A stretch of 27,530 nt of DNA. Origin: Rhizaria sp. SCN 62-66 (Eukaryota; Rhizaria, unplaced). This document shows positions 1-9,608 of this stretch, piece by piece (the stretch's first letter is position 1; every line of letters starts with the position of its first letter). Both the position numbers and the translations under genes were made by a program. The notes under the pieces were generated by a model that did not search any database, was not told where the DNA came from, and saw only the letters and a program-made list of their open reading frames with translations. The stretch covers positions 1 to 27,530 of the forward strand of contig MEDY01000478.1 in NCBI GenBank assembly GCA_001724265.1. The letters run 5' to 3'.

Positions 1-994
1 GACGCGTCTGCGCGCAGCGTCGAGCCCGGCGGCCAGCGCGCGGTCGCGAGCCGCCAGCGCGAGCGCGGCGGCGGCGGCGGCGGCGGCGCGCGCGGCGGCG
101 CGGGCCTGGGCGCCCGCGACAGCCGTGAGACGCGTGTGGCCGCGGAAGAGCGCGGCGATGTCGCTGACGCCCGCGCGCGCGAAGCGGCCCGCGTGGTGCT
201 CGTGCGCGGCGAGGTAGAAGTGGTGCGGGACGGACCAGCGGTACACGGCCTGGGACTCGAGCCGCGCGCGGACCCCCGCGGCCGTGGCCGAAGCGTTAGT
301 GACGGCCGCCGCCCAGGCCTCGAGCCCCGCCGCGCGCAGCCGCGCGTGTGCGGCGGTGGACAGCAGGGCCGGCACGGCGCGGCGGGTCTGCGCGGCGCGG
401 TGCGTCAACAGCAGGTGCAGGCGCGCGATGTGGCGCGAGAGCAGGCGCGCGCGGCGGGCTAACAAGTCGAGCCGCACGCGCTTAAGGCACTAGTCCGCGC
501 GCACGTAGCCCAGCAGCAGCCCGCGGCGCTGGAGGATGTGGCGCACGTCCGCCTCCGTGATCGGCACGAAGCCGCTGCTGTTGCCGCTGCTGTTGGCCGC
601 GGTCGCAGTAGCGCTCGCAGGCGCAGTCGTGGTGTTCGCCTTGCTGTTGTTGTTGCTGTTGTTGCTGTTAGTATTGACACTAGCGAGAGTTTGCGCGTGA
701 GCGGTCTGGTGGCGAGGAACGGGGGAAGCCAAGGCTGGAGACTGAGCATTGACAGCAGATGCAGAGAGTGCATGATTCGCGCCAGTGTTGGAAGCGCCAT
801 TGTTGCTGCTGTTGCTGTTGCCGTTGCCGTTGTTGTTCAGCGCGGCGGCGGCGGAGGGGGAGAATGCGCGCGGCGGCGACAACAGCGACGAAGACGGCAG
901 CGGGGGAGGCGACACAGGTGCGGGGGACGCGGCCTGACTTCGAGACGTCTGGGTCTGGGTGCCAATCTTGCCGTTTTGCTGCAGCAGCTGATGT

Positions 995-1029
<35 letters not shown>

Positions 1030-2211
1030 CTGCAATTGTTGATGGGTGGAGTGTGACCGTGGCCAGGAACGAGGGCTGGCGTTGTTCTGAATGAAAGCCG
1101 CGTTGTTCTGAACAAAGGCCGTGTGATTGTTCTGAATGAAGGTCGCATTGCTACTCTGCACAGTACTTAAAGTCTGAGTCTGCAGCTGCTGCTGCTTTGA
1201 CTGTAACTGCGACTGAGATTGCGGCTGCTGCTGCTGCTGCTGCTGTAGTTGCTGTTGCTGTTGCTGTTTCTGTTGTTGCTGCTGGGGGCACAGCAAAGCA
1301 AGTCCGGGGCTAAGCCCGGGGGCTGAGGAGGCTGGCACAGGCTTCTTAGCATTCGTGGTGGTGGCGAACGCACTCGTACTCGCATTGCTACTGCCCTTAG
1401 AGGTATTAGTGCTGTTGTTGTTGTTGTTGTTATGTGAGGGCGACACAGGGAACAGGTTCCTCACGATAGCCCCGCTGGCACCGGCAGCAGCATTGCTCGC
1501 GCCAGAAGCGGCCTCGCTTGCGCTGTTATGCTGACTGTGACTGCTATTGCTCTCCTGCTCCTGCTTCTGCCGCGGCTGCCCATTGCTGCCGTTGCCGCTC
1601 CCATAGTACTGCTGCGGCGGCAGCGGCTGCGGCTGCGGCAGCGGGCGCGGGGACAGGAGCGGCGCGGCGGCGGCGGCGGCGGCGGCGGGCGTCGAGAGTC
1701 TGGGGTCACACAACGCGTCCAGGTCGAGCTCGGCCTCGGCGCCAGGCACCGTCCCCCACTGGCATCCCCAGCCGCCAGAGCCGGAGCCGGAGACTGTGAG
1801 AGCCCCCGCCTCGCCCATAGTAGCGGCGGCGGCAGTCGCAGGCGCAGCTGAGCCGGCGGCCGCAGCACTGGTACTGGTGAGACTGTGGTTGAGGCTGTTA
1901 GAGTTGTGGCTGCTATTCTGAGCGTGAGAGTGAGCGTTCTGAGTCGGTGAGTTCAAAGGCGTAACTCCCGTGCCCTGCTGCTGCTGCTGTTGTTGCTGGG
2001 TTGTCGCGCCCGCAGCGGCGGCCTCGGCCGGCAGGGGCGCCCAGAGCCGTCCCTCCGCCGCCGCGGCCTCGGCCTCCGTGAGCAGCGGTCGCGCGAGGTG
2101 GTAGAGATCCAGCAGCGCGAGGCGCAGGGACCGGTCGAGTGCGCTGCGGCGCGCGGGCGGCACGGGCGCGCGCAACAGCGCGGCGGCGCCCGCGGGCGGC
2201 GGCGGCGGCAT
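1..2211 (-). CDS. Q/N/S-rich protein of unknown function, C-terminus beyond left edge, one in-frame TAG
   Basis: I do not recognise the family. The first ATG is at 2211; the frame is open further upstream but without an ATG. Residues 1-60 are Pro/Ala-rich with a helical stretch (ALDRSLRLALLDLYHLARPL). Residues of roughly 70-540 are low complexity: Gln runs (CAG/CAA), Asn runs, Ser/Ala runs and a short repeated AFIQNN-like motif. A folded-looking C-terminal part begins near residue 548 (FVPITEADVRHILQRRG). Under the standard code the protein would stop at TAG 490-492 after 573 residues. The same frame then runs without a stop to the window edge, 163 more codons with almost every third base G or C and no Met. 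It encodes a plausible helical region (VRLDLLARRARLLSRHIARL) and an aromatic/His stretch (VYRWSVPHHFYLAAHEHHAG). I therefore treat the whole as one CDS with a sense TAG at codon 574. Alternatives are a truncated pseudogene or a base error. No intron is apparent. Confidence 0.62.
490..492 (-). other. In-frame TAG inside the left-edge CDS (codon 574)
   Basis: On the minus strand this TAG lies in frame between GLLLGYVRAD and CLKRVRLDLL. GC3 and codon choice are the same on both sides. No ATG occurs in the 163 downstream codons in this frame, so the downstream part cannot be a separate gene starting nearby. The two sides have neither a T-rich acceptor tract nor the AT-rich composition of the introns seen in this window. 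Confidence 0.75.
972..1285 (-). repeat. CAG/CAA trinucleotide-rich tracts coding polyglutamine
   Basis: On the plus strand the sequence is a run of CTG, TTG and related triplets at about 978-1036 and 1183-1285. On the coding minus strand these are CAG/CAA codons giving Gln runs with Leu interruptions. They are coding microsatellites, mixed CAG and CAA, and likely to vary in length between strains. Every visible Gln here is CAG or CAA, so if TAG codes for Gln it is a very rare choice. Confidence 0.8.
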
Positions 2212-3131
2212 CGGGCGGGCGGGCGGGCACTCGGGCGCGGACAGCAACGCAGAGCTGAGAAGAGAAGGGAGCTGTTGTGCTGAGTCAAGGCGCGAGGCAG
2301 GAGAGAGGGGAGCCGGCGGTCCAGTGCGCGGCGCTATATCAGGTTGTTTGGGGGTAATACAGCTGTTGGGGGGAATATTGATGCCTTATAAAGCCTGTAA
2401 AGGTGCGCAAAGAGCGGGGAAGAGCGGAGGTGTGGAGCGTAAGAGGGATTGGGAACGCGGCAGGGAGGGGGCCGTGGGGCAGGTGGTGACGTCGACGGGG
2501 GCAATGCGAGTGCGCGAGCGGGTGAAATGCAAGTGATAAGCAAGGAGAGCGCGTGCGGGGGTAGAGCAAAAAGTGAGGTACGGAAATGAAAAGAATAATC
2601 CGGAAAGGGGAAAAGGCGGAAGAGCCAGGCGCGGAGAGAGTCGCGGCAGTAAGCAAGCAACTTAGAGAGGAGCAGCCGCTTAGAAGAACCACGCCATTCT
2701 CGACAGAATAGTCGTTAGATAAAAAGAAAACCTGGATTATTGTAGAATAACTCCCGTTGTCTCGATATATAGAGGAGATATCCTATTTGACGACGTCTCT
2801 AGCTGGAATGGCATTGCGAACGAATCGCGCCAGTCCATGCCGTCGCACAGAACCAAGGGCGACCGCGGGCGCGACTGGCTGTGGCGGGTCGATGTGAACC
2901 CCTTCTTAAAGTGTATGTAGCGCCACGGTTAGTCCGTTCACGTGGCATATCTCTGCGAAAAGTGATGTTTATTTTAGATTTCCTATATTTTCCTTAAATT
3001 GCACTACTAAAACACTGATCCCTCACGTCTCCACGTCCCGTCCCCCACAGCTCCTCCCTCACTCAGTAACCGCCTCTCCCCCGGCCTTGCTCTCAGCAGC
3101 TCCCCGCCGTCCCCCGCAGCTCGCCCACTTG
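2212..3131. promoter_or_regulatory. Divergent intergenic region, left-edge gene and THEG-like gene
   Basis: This 920-nt gap lies between two divergently transcribed genes and should hold both promoters and 5' UTRs. GC drops from the left towards 2690-2800 and 2960-3010. A TATAAA-like string is present at about 2386-2391 on the plus strand, but nothing ties it to a start site. The short open frames here have no coding bias. I see no RNA gene. Confidence 0.4.
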
Positions 3132-3713
3132 ATGTCCAATCCCGCGGACCCGTTTCAGTTGGCGCCTGTGCTCGCGCACGCCTCCGCGCTCCGCGGCGGC
3201 GAGCCCCTGCCGCTGCCCGACCGCGTTTTGCTCGCGACACAGCACGTCCGCTCGCTCGCGTATGACAGCTCCCCGCCCGACGCGCCCGGCGCACGCGACC
3301 GGCCGCCGCTGCCCGAGGCGCAGGCGCGCGAGGTCGAGCGGCTGGCGCGCCCGCGGCCCGGCGCCACGCGCGAGAAACGGCCCGTGGGCGCCGCGGCGGC
3401 CGTCGCGGACGAGGAGGCTCGCGCCAAGGCCACAGCGCGGTGGCAAAACACGCGGAACGAGGCCCCCGCGGCCAACGCCGCGTATCTCGACGCGCTGGCG
3501 AAGCCGACGCGGCGGCGGGAGAAGTTCGTTGCGCCGGCGTTTGACCCCGAGCGGCACCAGCGGCGCACGGAGCCCGTGGGCAACGCGGCGGAGCTGGAGC
3601 GGCTGGCCCAGATGCCCAAGCGGAAACGCGGCGTCTACACCGGCAAGTTCGACGGCAAGGATCCGCACGATATCAAGAATAAGAGCAACAAGTCCGCCGG
3701 GGGCGCTGCGTGA
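3132..3713 (+). CDS. THEG-repeat-like (sperm/cilium microtubule-associated) protein
   Basis: A 193-residue single-exon protein, Ala/Arg/Pro-rich and basic. The first ATG is at 3132 (MSNPADPF); upstream in-frame codons lack an ATG. Three short repeats resemble the testicular haploid expressed repeat (L-A-x-P-K/R): EVERLARPRPG near residue 65, YLDALAKPTRRREKF near 117, and ELERLAQMPKRKRG near 154. In animals THEG-type proteins are linked to sperm and ciliary microtubules. The next gene on the same strand is TTC8, a ciliary BBSome subunit, which fits but does not prove a ciliary role. The stop is TGA. An AATAAA follows about 200 nt later. Assignment rests on the weak repeat pattern only; the gene itself is well supported by codon bias. 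It could instead be an unrelated disordered basic protein. Confidence 0.6.
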   Translation: MSNPADPFQLAPVLAHASALRGGEPLPLPDRVLLATQHVRSLAYDSSPPDAPGARDRPPLPEAQAREVERLARPRPGATREKRPVGAAAAVADEEARAKATARWQNTRNEAPAANAAYLDALAKPTRRREKFVAPAFDPERHQRRTEPVGNAAELERLAQMPKRKRGVYTGKFDGKDPHDIKNKSNKSAGGAA

Positions 3714-4283
3714 AGCGGCTTAATCAACAGTGCGCTTTTATTGTTTGTGCTGTCTCTCAGAAGAATGGCTGTGTTGTTCAGGTCGGTTTGTTTGTGTGAA
3801 TGAGTGATTGACTTAAAAAGAAGGGAGGGCCTTCGTGTGGTCCTTTTCAAGGTATATTCATGCGTTGCGCTGTAGAAATTAACTTGATTAAGTGTACTTG
3901 GTCCGTTTTAATAAAACATATCCAGATTTAAACTTGGAGTCGTTCGTTAAGCGCATCAACGCGCATCGCAAAGTGGAGCGATCACCACTCGTTTGGTAAC
4001 CGTTGAGAGAGAGCTCCATCTCCATCTGTATGGACCGACCGATGGCATTTTGATCAAAGTCAAAACTTCAAAGCGCGATATCGACCTTAAATCATCGTTG
4101 ATTCCGATTGTCAGTGTATTAACTAAATATTAAACTTACATAATACTACTATTTTAAATTAAATTTCCAAAGAAGCGCGTCTACACGCCCCCCAAAGCCC
4201 TGGCGCCAACCCTTGCCACAGCCCACTTCCCCGAACCCTTACCCTGCCTTCGTGCCACCGCTGCGCCCGTCAACGCTTCCCCG
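3714..4283. other. Intergenic: THEG-like 3' UTR and TTC8 promoter
   Basis: A 570-nt AT-rich gap between two same-strand genes. It contains an AATAAA at 3910-3915 and then AT-rich sequence (about 4100-4170) just before GC rises into the TTC8 first exon. I see no other gene or RNA. Confidence 0.45.
3910..3915 (+). terminator. AATAAA polyadenylation signal for the THEG-like gene
   Basis: A canonical hexamer about 200 nt after the TGA stop at 3711-3713, in AT-rich sequence. The position suits a 3' UTR end; usage is inferred. Confidence 0.5.
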
Positions 4284-6270
4284 ATGGCGACCCTGCCCCT
4301 CGCGGGCCCCGCCCCGCTGCCCAGCTCCTCCGCCGCCGCCGGGAGCAACATTACGGCGACGCCTTCAGTGCCCTCCGGCCTGAACCCCGCCTGGTACACG
4401 CTGTCCCGGCTGCGGCGCCGCAAGTTCGCCTCTGCCATCTCCCTGGCCTCGGCGCAGCTTGCGCACAACCCGCGCGACGAGCCCGTGTGGTTCCTCAAGG
4501 TCCGCGCCCTTACACGCTCGACCTTTATCGACGACACGGACCTGGAAGAGGAATCGATCGGTGACCTACTGCTCGACGACGCAGCCATCGCCACTGCGCC
4601 CAGGTACTTTTATTACAACTAAGATATCTCCATCGTACTTTATCTCTACTCAGCAAGACCTGTAAATATAATTAAACTACGTTATTATATACTTGTATGT
4701 AAAATATTTATTCATATAACTCTCATCTCATGCTGTGTATACTCTTTATCTCTCCCTCTTTCTGTTACGTTACCGTCTCAGGCCTGGCACGTCGATCCGG
4801 CGTCCCCTCACCTCAGCGCAGGCCGCCCGCGCGGGCACCAGCTCCGGCCTGCGCCCGTCCTCGCAGGCCGGCCGCCCCCTCAGCGGCTACGCGCGCCCGG
4901 GCTCCCAGGCCGCCCGCCCCGGCACCAGCACCAATAACCGGTTGGGCACCAGCGGCGGCGGCACGGCGGCCGCGTTCAAGGGCGCCCGTCCCGGCACCAC
5001 GCGGCCGGTGTCCGTGGCGGGGCGGTACGTGCGGCTGGGCACGGCGTCGCTCATGGCTGCCACCAACGGCGCGGCGTTCATTGACGTCAACCGGCTCAAC
5101 TTCGAGTCGTTCGCTCGCAAACCTGCTCTGAGCAAGGCCCTCATGGACTACTTGCTTTACCACGCCCACGCGCCGCGCCGCGCGCTGGACCTGGCGGCGC
5201 GCGCGACCGAGGCGCGCGGGTTTGGCGACTGGTGGTGGAAGCAGCGGTTGGGCGTGAGCTACTACCAACTCGGGCTGCTGCGAGACGCCGACACGCAGCT
5301 GAAGTCCTCGGCCAAGCAGCAGCTCACTCCGGCCTCCGTGCTGGCGCTGGGCAAGCTGTACCTGCGGCTGGACCAGCCCGCCGCCGCGATGGCGCTGTAC
5401 ACGCAGGCGCTGCAGGGCTCGGCCACCGCGGACCCCGCCTTCGCGACCGGTTTGGCGCGCGTGCAGGAGCTGCTGGGCAATATGACTAAATCGGTGACCA
5501 TGTACAAGCAGGTGCTCATGTCCGACCAGACCAACGCTGAGGCCATTGCGTGCGTGGCCGCGCACCTCTTCTACGCCGACCAGCCCGAACTCGCGCTGCG
5601 CTACTACCGCCGCCTCATCCAGCTCGGCGTCAGCAGCGCAGAGACCTGGACCAACGTCGGGCTCTGCGCCTTTTTCGCGAACCAGTGGGACTTCGCGTTC
5701 GGCTGCTTCGACCGCGCGCTCGCGCTCGCCGAGGAGAGCAACGTTGCTGACGTGTGGTACAACGTCTCTGTTGTTGCCGTGCACTCCGGTGACCACGTAC
5801 GTTTGCAGGGGCGAGACTTTGTTGTGTCTTCTGGCTTGACTTAAATAATGTCGAATTCTACATCTATCTGTTATTTATATATTGGTTTCTCACTTAAATA
5901 TGTATTTCTCTTCTATATATATCCCTTTCTTTGATGTTCGATCTTGCTTTTGTTTTTTCAGAACCTTGCGGCGCAGGCGCTGCGCGTGTGCCTGTCGCAC
6001 TCGCCGTCGCACCCGGAGGCGCTGACGAACCTGGCACTGCTGGACCTGCGCGCGGGCCACGTCGAGGCCGCGCGCGCCGGGCTGGAGGCCGCCTGCCGCA
6101 CCGCGCCCCTGTCTTCGGAGCCCTGGTGGAATCTGGCTCTGTTGCGGTTCAAGACGGGCGAGCTTGAGGGTGCGGGGGCCGCGCTTGTGCGCGTGCTCGA
6201 GGCCGAGCCAGAGCACGCAGGCGCGCTTAAGCTCAAGAAAACCATCGGGAACATGTTCCTCGGCTTTTGA
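4284..6270 (+). CDS. TTC8: Tetratricopeptide repeat protein 8 / BBS8, BBSome subunit
   Basis: Three exons: 4284-4603, 4782-5796 and 5962-6270, joined in frame, giving 547 residues and a TGA stop; the family is usually about 500-540. TTC8/BBS8 is a subunit of the BBSome, the coat that moves membrane proteins along cilia. The N-terminus has the conserved SRLRRRKFASAISLASAQL block and a VRALTRSTFIDD block. Next come the family's RPGT/RPLT repeats (residues about 107-190) and GRYVRLGTASL. The rest is TPR repeats, including DWWWKQRLGVSYYQLG, NAEAIACVAAHLFYADQPEL, ALRYYRRLIQLG and VADVWYNVSVVAV, all of which match the human protein closely. Intron 1 starts GTACTT and ends TCTCAG; intron 2 starts GTACGT and ends TTTCAG. 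The start is the first ATG of the open exon. There is no internal TAG. It is convergent with PGS1, with 200 nt between the stops. Confidence 0.96.
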
Positions 6271-6399
6271 AATGCTCAAGACGCAAGATAACAAAGCGAC
6301 AATTTCGTTGAGTACGTGCTGTAACTGTTACAGATTCTTTCCTTTCGTTCTGTTTTAGGCCAGTTGAGTGAGTATAATGACTTTTAGATGTATGTTTGA

Positions 6400-6409
6400 A
6401 ATAAATAAA
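6400..6409 (+). terminator. Overlapping AATAAA signals after TTC8
   Basis: AATAAATAAA, two overlapping hexamers 130 nt after the TTC8 TGA, within the short convergent gap before the PGS1 stop. Confidence 0.55.
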
Positions 6410-6470
6410 TAGTTGATTTAGATATAAATTATAAAGCAGGAACTCGAATGTTTTGTTTCGACTCACAAGC

Positions 6471-9400
6471 TTAAAGGAACCACTTCATGAGCGGAAGCAG
6501 AAGCCTGGCCATGCGCCCAGCCTTCTTCTCCTCACTCCCCACTGCTTCCACACTATTATCGGCAGTTGCCGCTGCAGATGGCATGGGCCGCGGTGTGGAG
6601 TGCGCGAGAGAGAGCGCCAGGTCGGCCCCCATGCGCCGTGTGAGCGCGGGGGACGTGGTGAGAATCGTCAGTTGGCACTCACTGTCCCGCGACACGCTGC
6701 GCTCGCCTGTTGGAGTGAGATATACAGAGAGAAAACAACGTGGATTAGAGTTTAATAAAATATTATTTGTAGAAATGTTGATTTTTGTGCGCGAATATTG
6801 AAATTTACATTCGATTTAAGGATGTTATGGCAGTGTAAGTAGCGATTTCAAGTTACGCTTTCAAGTTCGGCATTGGCACAGCCTTTGCGATTGCTATTGC
6901 GAGAATGAGTTGAACGTACCGAAGTTGGAGCTGCCCACCATAGTCAGCAGCGGCATCGCCGGGTCCAGCGGGCACTGCTCATCATCAGCGTCCCCACGGT
7001 CACTTTGCTGTGCGTTGCTACTACTACTATGACTGTGGGAGGGGGAAGCAACGGGCTGTGCCCACAGTCCCTTGGCGTGGTACGTCCAGTGCGGGCGCGC
7101 GTACTCGAGAACCTGTGACTAACCGTGGGCAGCGCTGGACTAACTGTGGGCATTGGTGCGGCGCAGGAACCGATCGGCCAAGAGCCCGTAGGCGGGGGGG
7201 ATGGCGGCCGTGACGCCCTTGGCGTCGGCCCAGCCGTTGGCCTAAAACAGAAATACAAAACACAATAATACGCAATGATATCACAATTATTTGAGATAAA
7301 AAATATTTATATATCTGATAATTTAATATTTACAAGAGATTATAAAATATTAATAAAAAATACTTCGGTTTTGTTTGAGATATATCACGTTCTACGTAAA
7401 CGTACCTGTTTGCTCGCGACGAGGACGCGCACCGCATTGGCAGCGCCGGCGACTGCAGCGGAGACCGCAGAAACGGGAGCAACAAGGCGCGCCACGAGGG
7501 CCTGGTAGGGCGGCGGCATGTTGAAGTACCCCGTCGCAATATGCACCGACACAGCCGCAGCAGGTGATGACGCACTCGCAGTCTCAGCACTTGCACTCGC
7601 ATTCGTCAAGCTAGAGTTGGAGCTCGAGCCGAAGCTGTTGTTGTTCCCATGTGTAAGGTTGATGAGATCGTTCATAAGCGCAGTGAACAGCCGCTCATCC
7701 TGCCTCACGCCGAGGCTGGCCAGCTGCAGCGAGGGGTAAATCACCGTGTCCGTCGCCGCAGCCGCCGTGGCATCAGTGACCGCGGGCGCAGCAATGGCCG
7801 TTGCAGCTGTCGCGGTAGCAGTGAACGGCGGCAGCGGCCCGAGGATGGCCTGCAGGGCGCGCGCAGTGGCTCCAGGGGCGGCGAAAGCAGCGGCGCGGGA
7901 CTGCGTCGACAGCGACTGGGCCAAAGCGGGGGCCGCAGACAGCCAGGACCAGTCAGCGGCGACGGCAGATGCGTCGCTAATGTTGTTATTGTGAAAGGGA
8001 CGACTGTGGGCGAGCCAAAAGGGGGGGATTTGCGTGTTCATCGAGCCAATGCTCTCCAGCCCACAGTCACTACCACCCTTAGATAAAGCACCCTTAGACT
8101 CTGTGACCGCATTGCTATCACTCTGAGCACTCTTAATATCGTTGTTGTTTCTGTTGCTGTTGTCGTCGTTAAAGATGAGCGCTGCAGCCGGAGACGCGCT
8201 GAGACATAGTGCTGTGGCAGCCAAAGCGTCGCAGAGCGGCTTATCTTTGATTAACAGGTAGCGGTCCTGACGCTGCTGGAAGTAGACGTCGCTCAGGTTC
8301 GCACCACTCATGATCTAAAGCGAAGAGACAAACATGTTGGTTTAGCAACAGGAAGGAACATGAGACAATCAAGTGTGAGAGTTGAGAAGAACATCAGTCC
8401 TTATACAAAACATACCATTTCAAATTTAAAATTTAAGAAAATACTTCAGTTATATGCATATATATGCGTGTTATAATTGTGAATTATAGCGGAAGACTTA
8501 CGAGCGTGTCATCGACGATGTAGAGCTTCATGTGGTGGACAGTGAGGAGCTCGTTCCCGCGCCCGGGGAGGTGTTTCTGCAGCAGGGCCCAGAGACGGCC
8601 GCGCAGGCGCTCGGGCAGGGGCGTCGCAGCGGCAAAAATGTCATCATCACCATCCTCATTGATCGTAGCAGCAGCAACAACAGCAGCAGTCGAACTCGAG
8701 CTAGAGCTAGAGTTAGAGTTTGCGACAGTACGAGTGCTCTGCGAAGTGGTATCAGCAGTTAGAGAGTTATTACCGCTGTTGTCCGTGTTCCTGCGCGGTT
8801 CAGCGCGCGAGTGCCTCAGCGGCGGGGCGAAGAAGGCCGCCGACACGCGCCCCGGATGCCGCTGCGCCAGCTCCGCGCATAGCGACAGCGATGAGTGGCC
8901 CGTTTCCCGGTCCCGGCGGCGGCCGCGCGCGTGGTCGAACATAAGGTGCGCCGTCAGGGCCGGGGCCGCCGCCAGGGACGCGGACAGAGAAGCCAGCAGG
9001 GCCCGCTCGGTCGGGGACGAGCCCAGGTAGAGGGCGCTCAAGAGGACGCGGTGGCGCGCGTTGGCGAGCAAATCCTGCAAATTATGAAAAATAATGCAAA
9101 CACAAAATACAAGAAAAGTTGATTACAACACGTTAAAATACATCAATAAAATTATCACAAAGATTTAGCTAGATATATTTTGATATGAGCGAGATGTCTC
9201 AGCAAAAGCGCGTACGTTGAGGGTGTTATAGAAGTCCTGGGGCGTCTCGATGGCCGTAATGCAGTCGCTGGACACCGGAAACGGCCGCGCATACCGTGAC
9301 AGCGTCTGCGCAAGCGTGGGCACAAAGGCTGCGGTGCACGCAGCGGCGGGGTCGCCGGGCGCTCTCGTTGCGGGCGCGCTCTGTGCAGCGGTGAGCGAGG

Positions 9401-9608
9401 GGGAGACTCTCACAGCAGCCGCGGCGGCAGCTGGCGCGGGGGCGGACGTGGATAGCGCAGACCGCTGCTGCTGCACAAACGGCGCCGCAGCACCGTAATA
9501 AACAAGCGCTGCCGCTGCTGGGGAGCGCGCAGGAGAGAAGGGAAGGCGGGAGGCGGTGGAGAGCACCCCGCGCAGGAGCGGGGAGCGGACTGCCAAACGG
9601 CCCAGCAT
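6471..9608 (-). CDS. PGS1: CDP-diacylglycerol--glycerol-3-phosphate 3-phosphatidyltransferase (phosphatidylglycerophosphate synthase), mitochondrial
   Basis: PGS1 makes phosphatidylglycerophosphate from CDP-diacylglycerol and glycerol-3-phosphate, the committed step to cardiolipin in mitochondria. Exons on the minus strand: 9608-9216, 9074-8502, 8314-7406, 7241-6920 and 6706-6471, stop TAA; all phases agree. This gives 810 codons against about 550 in human. The Arg-rich N-terminus (MLGRLAVRSPLLRGVL) looks like a mitochondrial presequence. It has the phospholipase-D fold: NARHRVLLSALYLGSSPTE, first HxK motif HHMKLYIVDD (H312, K314), MSGANLSDVYFQQRQDRYLL, ATGYFNMPPPYQALV and AKGVTAAIPPAYGLLADRF. 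The second HxK motif is WTYHAKGLW (H680, K682), then LLTMVGSSNFG and RSVSRDSECQLTIL. Extra length is low-complexity Ala/Ser/Asn insertions in exons 1-3. Two TAG codons (659 and 666) interrupt exon 4 in frame between conserved blocks; I read them as sense. Confidence 0.93.
7119..7121 (-). other. PGS1: In-frame TAG in PGS1 exon 4 (codon 666)
   Basis: Reading exon 4 from GCC at 7241-7239, this TAG is the 41st codon. It is followed in the same frame by SQVLEYARPHWTYHAKGLW, which contains the second catalytic HxK motif. The conserved frame therefore continues directly through it. Confidence 0.9.
7140..7142 (-). other. PGS1: In-frame TAG in PGS1 exon 4 (codon 659)
   Basis: The 34th codon of exon 4, after AKGVTAAIPPAYGLLADRF and LRRTNAHS, which align with the human AKGVAGAIPAAY region in the same frame. 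No GT-AG intron whose length is a multiple of three would remove both TAGs. The nearest candidate is 32 nt and would shift the frame. Confidence 0.9.

Larger units (their letters stand above)
7111..7152 (-). repeat. Imperfect 21-nt tandem duplication in PGS1 exon 4, each unit carrying TAG
   Basis: On the minus strand, units 7152-7132 and 7131-7111 start TGCCCACAGTTAGTC and TGCCCACGGTTAGTC. They encode seven codons each, both with TAG at the same place. The two PGS1 TAGs may therefore come from one event. Confidence 0.75.

Noticed and set aside
136-493. Plus-strand open frames at the left edge
   Set aside because: They lack an ATG with coding context and are antisense shadows of the GC3-rich minus-strand coding frame.
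478-507. A 15-nt GT...AG segment (GTGCGCGCGGACTAG) that would remove the TAG in frame as a tiny intron
   Set aside because: All other introns here are 130-271 nt and AT-rich; this segment is GC-rich, has no pyrimidine tract and looks like coding sequence.
4813-5796. A 327-codon minus-strand open frame across TTC8 exon 2
   Set aside because: It is the antisense of a clearly conserved exon; long antisense frames are expected at this GC content.
7111-7145. A 32-nt GTTAGT...CACAG segment in PGS1 that could be a micro-intron removing both TAGs
   Set aside because: Its length is not a multiple of three, so splicing it would break the conserved frame that continues on both sides.
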